From contig DATBKU010000057.1 of assembly GCA_036555725.1 (NCBI GenBank), forward strand, positions 186,001 to 250,000: a DNA stretch of 64,000 nucleotides, read 5' to 3'. The position numbers were made by a program, and so were the translations under genes. Positions 60,376-64,000 of the stretch are shown here, in pieces (the stretch's first letter is position 1; every line of letters starts with the position of its first letter). The DNA is from CALAED01 sp036555725 (GTDB lineage Bacteria > Actinomycetota > Actinomycetes > Streptosporangiales > Streptosporangiaceae). The notes under the pieces are model-generated. The model did not search any database and had not been told where the DNA came from. It saw only the letters and a program-made list of their open reading frames with translations.

Positions 60376-61431
60376 TTAACGCCCGTGACCGTCGCCGGAC
60401 AGCTCGTCGCGTACCAGGTGCGTGGCCTCGACCATCGCGCGGAGCTTGGCGTACGCCAGGTCGCGGGGCAGGTACTTCATGCCGCAGTCGGGCGCGATCT
60501 GCAGCCGGTCCGCCGGCACGTAGCGCAGCGCGTCGCGGATGCGGCCGGCGATCTGGGCCACCGGCTCGACCGTGGGCAGGCTGAGGTCTACCGCGCCGAG
60601 GATCACCCCCTTGTCCGGCACCTGCCGCAGGATCGCCAGGTCGAGGTTCGGCTGGGCCGTCTCCAGCGCCAGCAGGTCCACGTCGACGTCGTTCAGCTCG
60701 GCGAGGAAGGAGTAGCCGGGCGGCCGTTCGTGGACGATCGCGGCGTACCCGAAACACGTGTGCAGGGCCACCGGGCCGGCCGCGCCGGCGACCGCACGGT
60801 TGATGACCTCGACGGCGTACTCGCGCGCCGCGTCCGCACGGGCCTGCAGGTACGGCTCGTCGAGCTGCACTATGTCGGCGCCGGCCGCGAACAGGTCCGT
60901 GATCTCCTCATTGACCGCCGCGGCGAGGTCGAGCGCGAGCGCCCGGTCGTCGGGGTAGTAGTCGTTCTGCGCCTGCTGGGTCATCGTGAACGGACCGGGC
61001 AGGGTGAACTTGATCTTCCGGTCGGTGTTGTGGCGCAGGAAGCGCACGGCGTCGACCCCGATCGGTCCGGGGCGCCGGATCGGGCCGGCCACCCGCGGCA
61101 CTGGGTTGGGATGGCCGGTGCGGTCGAGCGCCGTCCCCGGGTTGTCGATGTCCATGCCCTCCAGCGCGTTGGCGAACTGGTTGGAGTAGCTCCCCCGGCG
61201 TACCTCGCCGTCGGAGAGCACGTCGATCCCGGCCCGCTCCATGTCGCGGATCGCCAGTAGAGTCGCGTCGTCCTGGGCCTCGGCGAGGATGTCCTCGCCG
61301 ACCCGCCACAGCTCCGCGGCCGGCACCCGGGGCGGCAGCCGACTCGCCAGCCGCTTCCGGTCGATCAGCCACCCCGGCTGCGGATAGCTGCCGACCACCG
61401 TGGTGGCCAGGACGTCGCCGGTGCCCGCCAT
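60376..61431 (-). CDS. MetE C-terminal-domain protein (second core-type paralogue)
   Basis: 351 aa catalytic-barrel-only member of the MetE family: TTVVGSYPQPGWL start, GIDVLSDGEVRRGSY, VQLDEPYLQ. Zinc ligands H224/C226 (ALHTCFGY), E257 (LALETAQPN) and C316 (APDCGMKY) are all present. It differs strongly from the copy at 23739-24863, so the two likely have separate substrates. Methyl transfer from a folate or other donor to a thiol; possibly part of degradation of methylated compounds. Confidence 0.9.
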   Translation of the reverse strand: MAGTGDVLATTVVGSYPQPGWLIDRKRLASRLPPRVPAAELWRVGEDILAEAQDDATLLAIRDMERAGIDVLSDGEVRRGSYSNQFANALEGMDIDNPGTALDRTGHPNPVPRVAGPIRRPGPIGVDAVRFLRHNTDRKIKFTLPGPFTMTQQAQNDYYPDDRALALDLAAAVNEEITDLFAAGADIVQLDEPYLQARADAAREYAVEVINRAVAGAAGPVALHTCFGYAAIVHERPPGYSFLAELNDVDVDLLALETAQPNLDLAILRQVPDKGVILGAVDLSLPTVEPVAQIAGRIRDALRYVPADRLQIAPDCGMKYLPRDLAYAKLRAMVEATHLVRDELSGDGHGR

Positions 61432-61653
61432 CGTGTCCTCCTCGCCTCGGCCATCGGCCCGTCGTCACCCTGCCCGGCTCCCCACGTCAGGGCAAGTAGC
61501 CTGCCGTTGGCCCTGTTTGACGTTAATAAGGGTTCATGATCCGATATGTACGACCTTGCCGCAGCCACAATGCGAAGCCGTACGACTCCTGACCGTGGCG
61601 GCCTACCCGTCCCCATTCCGCCGACAGCGGCGGCGGCGACAGCAGAGGTTCGG

Positions 61654-63225
61654 ATGCGCAACGAACAACTGGAGAGTTTCGTCCTCGGCGACGTGCTCCG
61701 CGAGCGGGCCGTGACCCATCAGGCCGAGACCTTTCTCAAATTCCGAGACGGTGAGATCACCTACGGAGAGGTCGACGCGATGGCCGACCGGATGGCCCGG
61801 GGCCTGGCCGCCCTGGGCGTCGGCCGCGGCGACCGCGTCGGGGTGATGCTGCCCAACTCCCCCGACATCGTCTTTGTGATCTTCGCGCTGGCCCGCCTCG
61901 GCGCCGTCGCCGTACCGATCAACACCGCGTACAGGGGCGAGCTGCTCCGGCACGTGCTGGCTAGCTCGGACACCTCGACGCTCATCATCGACGGGCCGTA
62001 CGCCGACCTGCTGCCCGCCGTAGCCGACCGCGTCCCCGGTCTCGGCCGGGTTGTCGTGCGCGGGGCCGCCGGTCTGGAGGATCCGGGTAAGCCGGCGGTG
62101 GACTTCGCCACCCTGCTCGAACACGGCGCCGACCCGGTCGCGGCCGACGTGGGCTTCGCCGATCTGCAGGCGATCATGTACACCTCGGGCACGACCGGTC
62201 CGTCCAAGGGCGCGATGGTGCCGCACGCCCTAGCGCTCACCTGCGCGCTCGACTCGCTCGACTTCCTCGACCGCTGGGGCAAGACCATCTACTGCCCGCT
62301 GCCGCTGTTCCACGCCGCCGGGCTGTGGGACGGCATGATGTCGGCGCTGCTGGGCGGCGGCGCCATCGCCATCGTGGAGCGGTTCAGCGCCTCGCGGTTC
62401 TGGGACGACGTGCGCTTTTTCGACGCTCAGGTCTGCATGAGCGTGTTCTCGATGATCCCTATTCTGCTCAACCGGGAACCGACGCCGTATGACAAGGATC
62501 ACCCGCTGGAGACGTTCTACATGGGCAAGTCGGTGCTCGACGAGCCGCTGCGGAAACGTTTCGGGGTGCGCTCAGTGGAGACCTACACCAGCACCGAGGT
62601 CGGCATCGCCACCGCCAGCCCGTACGGCGAGTGGCGGCTGGGCTCGTGCGGGCAGGCCCACGACGAACGGTTCGAGGTGGCGGTGGTCGACGAGTTGGAC
62701 CGGCAGGTCGGTCCGGGTGAGCCGGGCGAGCTCGTGGTGCGGCCGAAACAGCCGTACGTGATCACCACCGGGTACTACGGTGCGGCCGAGGCGACGGCAC
62801 ACTGCTTCCGCAACATGTGGTTCCACACCGGCGACCGGGCCTGGCGCGACGACGACGGCTACTTCTACTTCCTCGATCGGATGAAGGACGCCATCCGGCG
62901 GCGCGGCGAGAACATCTCGGCCTTCGACCTGGAGTGCGAGATCAACATGCATCCGGCGGTGCTCGAGTCCGCGGCCATCGGCGTGCCGTCCGAGCTCGAG
63001 GACGAGGACATCAAGGTCTCCGTCGTGCTGCGGCCCGGGATCGCCATCGACGGCCCCGAACTGGTGGCCTACTGCGAGGAGCGGCTGCCCCGCTCGATGG
63101 TGCCCCGGTACGTCGAGTTCGTCGACGCGCTCCCCCGTACGCCCACCGACAAGGTCGCCAAGTACCGGCTGCGCGAGGCGGGCGACCACGGCATCACCCC
63201 CGACACGTGGGACCGGGGCCGATGA
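61654..63225 (+). CDS. Acyl-CoA synthetase (AMP-forming), fatty-acid or carboxylate CoA ligase
   Basis: 523 aa from ATG 61654 (AGAGG site; the frame is open upstream). AMP-binding motifs: MYTSGTTGPSKGAMVPH (P-loop), CPLPLFHAAGLWDGMM, YTSTEVG (A5), TGDRAWRDDDGYFYFLDRM (A7-A8), DAIRRRGENISAFDLECEI and the final Lys in PTDKVAKYRLREA. Activates a carboxylate for the following acyl-CoA dehydrogenase; the substrate is unknown. Confidence 0.92.
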   Translation: MRNEQLESFVLGDVLRERAVTHQAETFLKFRDGEITYGEVDAMADRMARGLAALGVGRGDRVGVMLPNSPDIVFVIFALARLGAVAVPINTAYRGELLRHVLASSDTSTLIIDGPYADLLPAVADRVPGLGRVVVRGAAGLEDPGKPAVDFATLLEHGADPVAADVGFADLQAIMYTSGTTGPSKGAMVPHALALTCALDSLDFLDRWGKTIYCPLPLFHAAGLWDGMMSALLGGGAIAIVERFSASRFWDDVRFFDAQVCMSVFSMIPILLNREPTPYDKDHPLETFYMGKSVLDEPLRKRFGVRSVETYTSTEVGIATASPYGEWRLGSCGQAHDERFEVAVVDELDRQVGPGEPGELVVRPKQPYVITTGYYGAAEATAHCFRNMWFHTGDRAWRDDDGYFYFLDRMKDAIRRRGENISAFDLECEINMHPAVLESAAIGVPSELEDEDIKVSVVLRPGIAIDGPELVAYCEERLPRSMVPRYVEFVDALPRTPTDKVAKYRLREAGDHGITPDTWDRGR

Positions 63226-63313
63226 ACCCGCAGCGGCGAGCCGCCGGGCGAGCGGAGCGAAGGGCCGAGGGACGAGGCCATCCGCGCAGCGCGCGAGAAG
63301 GGGAGTACGACCA
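63226..63313 (+). other. Repetitive AG/GC-rich spacer before the acyl-CoA dehydrogenase
   Basis: 88 bp of GCGAGC/GGAGCGAAGG-type imperfect repeats without a coding function seen; similar purine-rich spacers are common in actinomycete genomes. It ends in a GAAGGGGAG ribosome site. Confidence 0.5.
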
Positions 63314-64000
63314 GTGAACTGGGCGGACACGGCCGACGAGGCGGCGTTCCGCGCGGAGGTGCGGGCCTTCGTCCGCGACCGCTTTCCGCCCGGCTACCGG
63401 CCCGATTCCGACGCCGAGCAGAGCCTGGAGCCCGAGGACGTCTGGGGCTACAACTGGCCGGCCGACCGGGTGAGTGACGACCCCGAGCGCCGCGCCGGCG
63501 CCCGCGAATGGGCCGCGACGCTCGCCGAGCGCGGCTGGATCGCGCCGCACTGGCCGGCCGAGTACGGCGGGGCCGGGCTGTCGGCCATGCGGGAGTTCAT
63601 CCTGCAGGAAGAGATGATGCGGGCCCGGGTGCCGACCGTGAACGGCATCGGCGCCTTCCTGCTCGGCCCGACCCTGCTGGAGCACGGCACCGACGAGCAG
63701 CGGGCCACGCACCTGCCCTCGATCGCCCGGGGCGAGACGACGTGGGCGCAGGGCTTCTCCGAACCGGGCGCGGGCTCCGACCTGGCCTCGCTGCGCACCC
63801 GGGCCGTACGGGACGGCGACGACTACGTGGTCAACGGGCAGAAGGTGTGGACGTCGCTCGGGCAGTACGCCGACTGGCTGTTCGTCCTGGTCCGGACCGA
63901 CCCGGACGCGGAGCCGAAGCACCGCGGCATCACCTTCCTGCTGATCGACACCACCACGCCCGGGGTGACGATCAGCCCCATCACCGACATCCGCGGCGAT
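63314..64000 (+). CDS. Acyl-CoA dehydrogenase, N-terminal part (runs off the right edge)
   Basis: GTG 63314 with GGGGAG upstream. About 229 residues are visible and in frame to the window end: the N-terminal helical domain (FRAEVRAFVRDRFPPGYRPD, WPAEYGGAGLSAMREFILQE) and the middle domain with FSEPGAGSDLASLRTRA and VNGQKVWTSLGQYADWLF. The catalytic C-terminal domain is missing. Follows an acyl-CoA ligase, so they likely act in one degradation pathway. Confidence 0.93.
   Translation, partial: MNWADTADEAAFRAEVRAFVRDRFPPGYRPDSDAEQSLEPEDVWGYNWPADRVSDDPERRAGAREWAATLAERGWIAPHWPAEYGGAGLSAMREFILQEEMMRARVPTVNGIGAFLLGPTLLEHGTDEQRATHLPSIARGETTWAQGFSEPGAGSDLASLRTRAVRDGDDYVVNGQKVWTSLGQYADWLFVLVRTDPDAEPKHRGITFLLIDTTTPGVTISPITDIRGD

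Noticed and set aside
63226..63313. Purine-rich repeat before the last gene as a mobile-element end
   Set aside because: Imperfect, no inverted ends, no target duplication; similar spacers are ordinary in actinomycetes.

Overview
The window is high-GC DNA with dense, often overlapping genes, many GTG/TTG starts, DUF397/DUF5753-type regulators and a Mycobacterium-like cell-division/GarA gene block. This fits a filamentous or spore-forming actinomycete; I cannot fix the genus from sequence alone. No rRNA, tRNA, CRISPR array, transposase or integrase was seen.

Layout. (1) 1-12.3 kb, mostly minus strand: the 5' part of gcvP behind a tandem glycine riboswitch, a DrrAB-type ABC exporter with a divergent TetR gene and a four-site operator array, a pseudokinase/flippase-like membrane protein, then the conserved actinobacterial block MerR - bifunctional nuclease - MerR (FtsR-like) - GarA-like FHA protein - DUF881 - small basic protein - DUF881. 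(2) 12.3-19.37 kb: an accessory insert that separates this block from its usual partners manB-pgsA (19.37-22.5 kb). It holds an ATPase/XRE/DUF397 regulatory trio, a NYN-domain nuclease bracketed by two copies of a paired-hairpin element, and a Crp-type cNMP-binding regulator. It ends in a tightly overlapping three-gene unit: a degenerate class III cyclase-like protein, a P-loop NTPase with helical repeats, and an SPFH-like protein. The first two share a short motif, at the C-terminus of one and near the N-terminus of the next. This arrangement resembles amyloid-type signalling pairs of NLR-like conflict systems, and it is the best candidate here for an undescribed system. (3) 22.7-41.8 kb: general metabolism and accessory enzymes (SDRs, MetE-core protein, luciferase-like monooxygenase with an extra C-terminal domain, MurJ, enoyl-CoA hydratase, alpha/beta hydrolases, flavohemoprotein, beta-propeller plus MoaD-like pair, secreted lipase, ThyX). 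(4) 42-48.4 kb: a molybdopterin oxidoreductase and SbcCD. (5) 48.4-55.1 kb: amidohydrolase, acyl-CoA dehydrogenase, MctP-type symporter, CMD and VOC proteins. (6) 55.2-57.6 kb: a fused anthranilate synthase TrpEG behind a classical trp attenuator whose 12-residue leader peptide carries three consecutive Trp codons. (7) 57.6-64 kb: an acyl-CoA catabolism-like set (phosphotransferase, TetR, acyl-CoA ligase, acyl-CoA dehydrogenase) plus gpsA and a second MetE-core protein.

Regulation readable from sequence includes the glycine riboswitch, the trp attenuator, the TetR operator array, a perfect dyad before the first MerR gene, a dyad before the XRE gene and several strong bidirectional terminators at convergent gene ends. 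Functional names rest on motifs and family knowledge; no database search was run.
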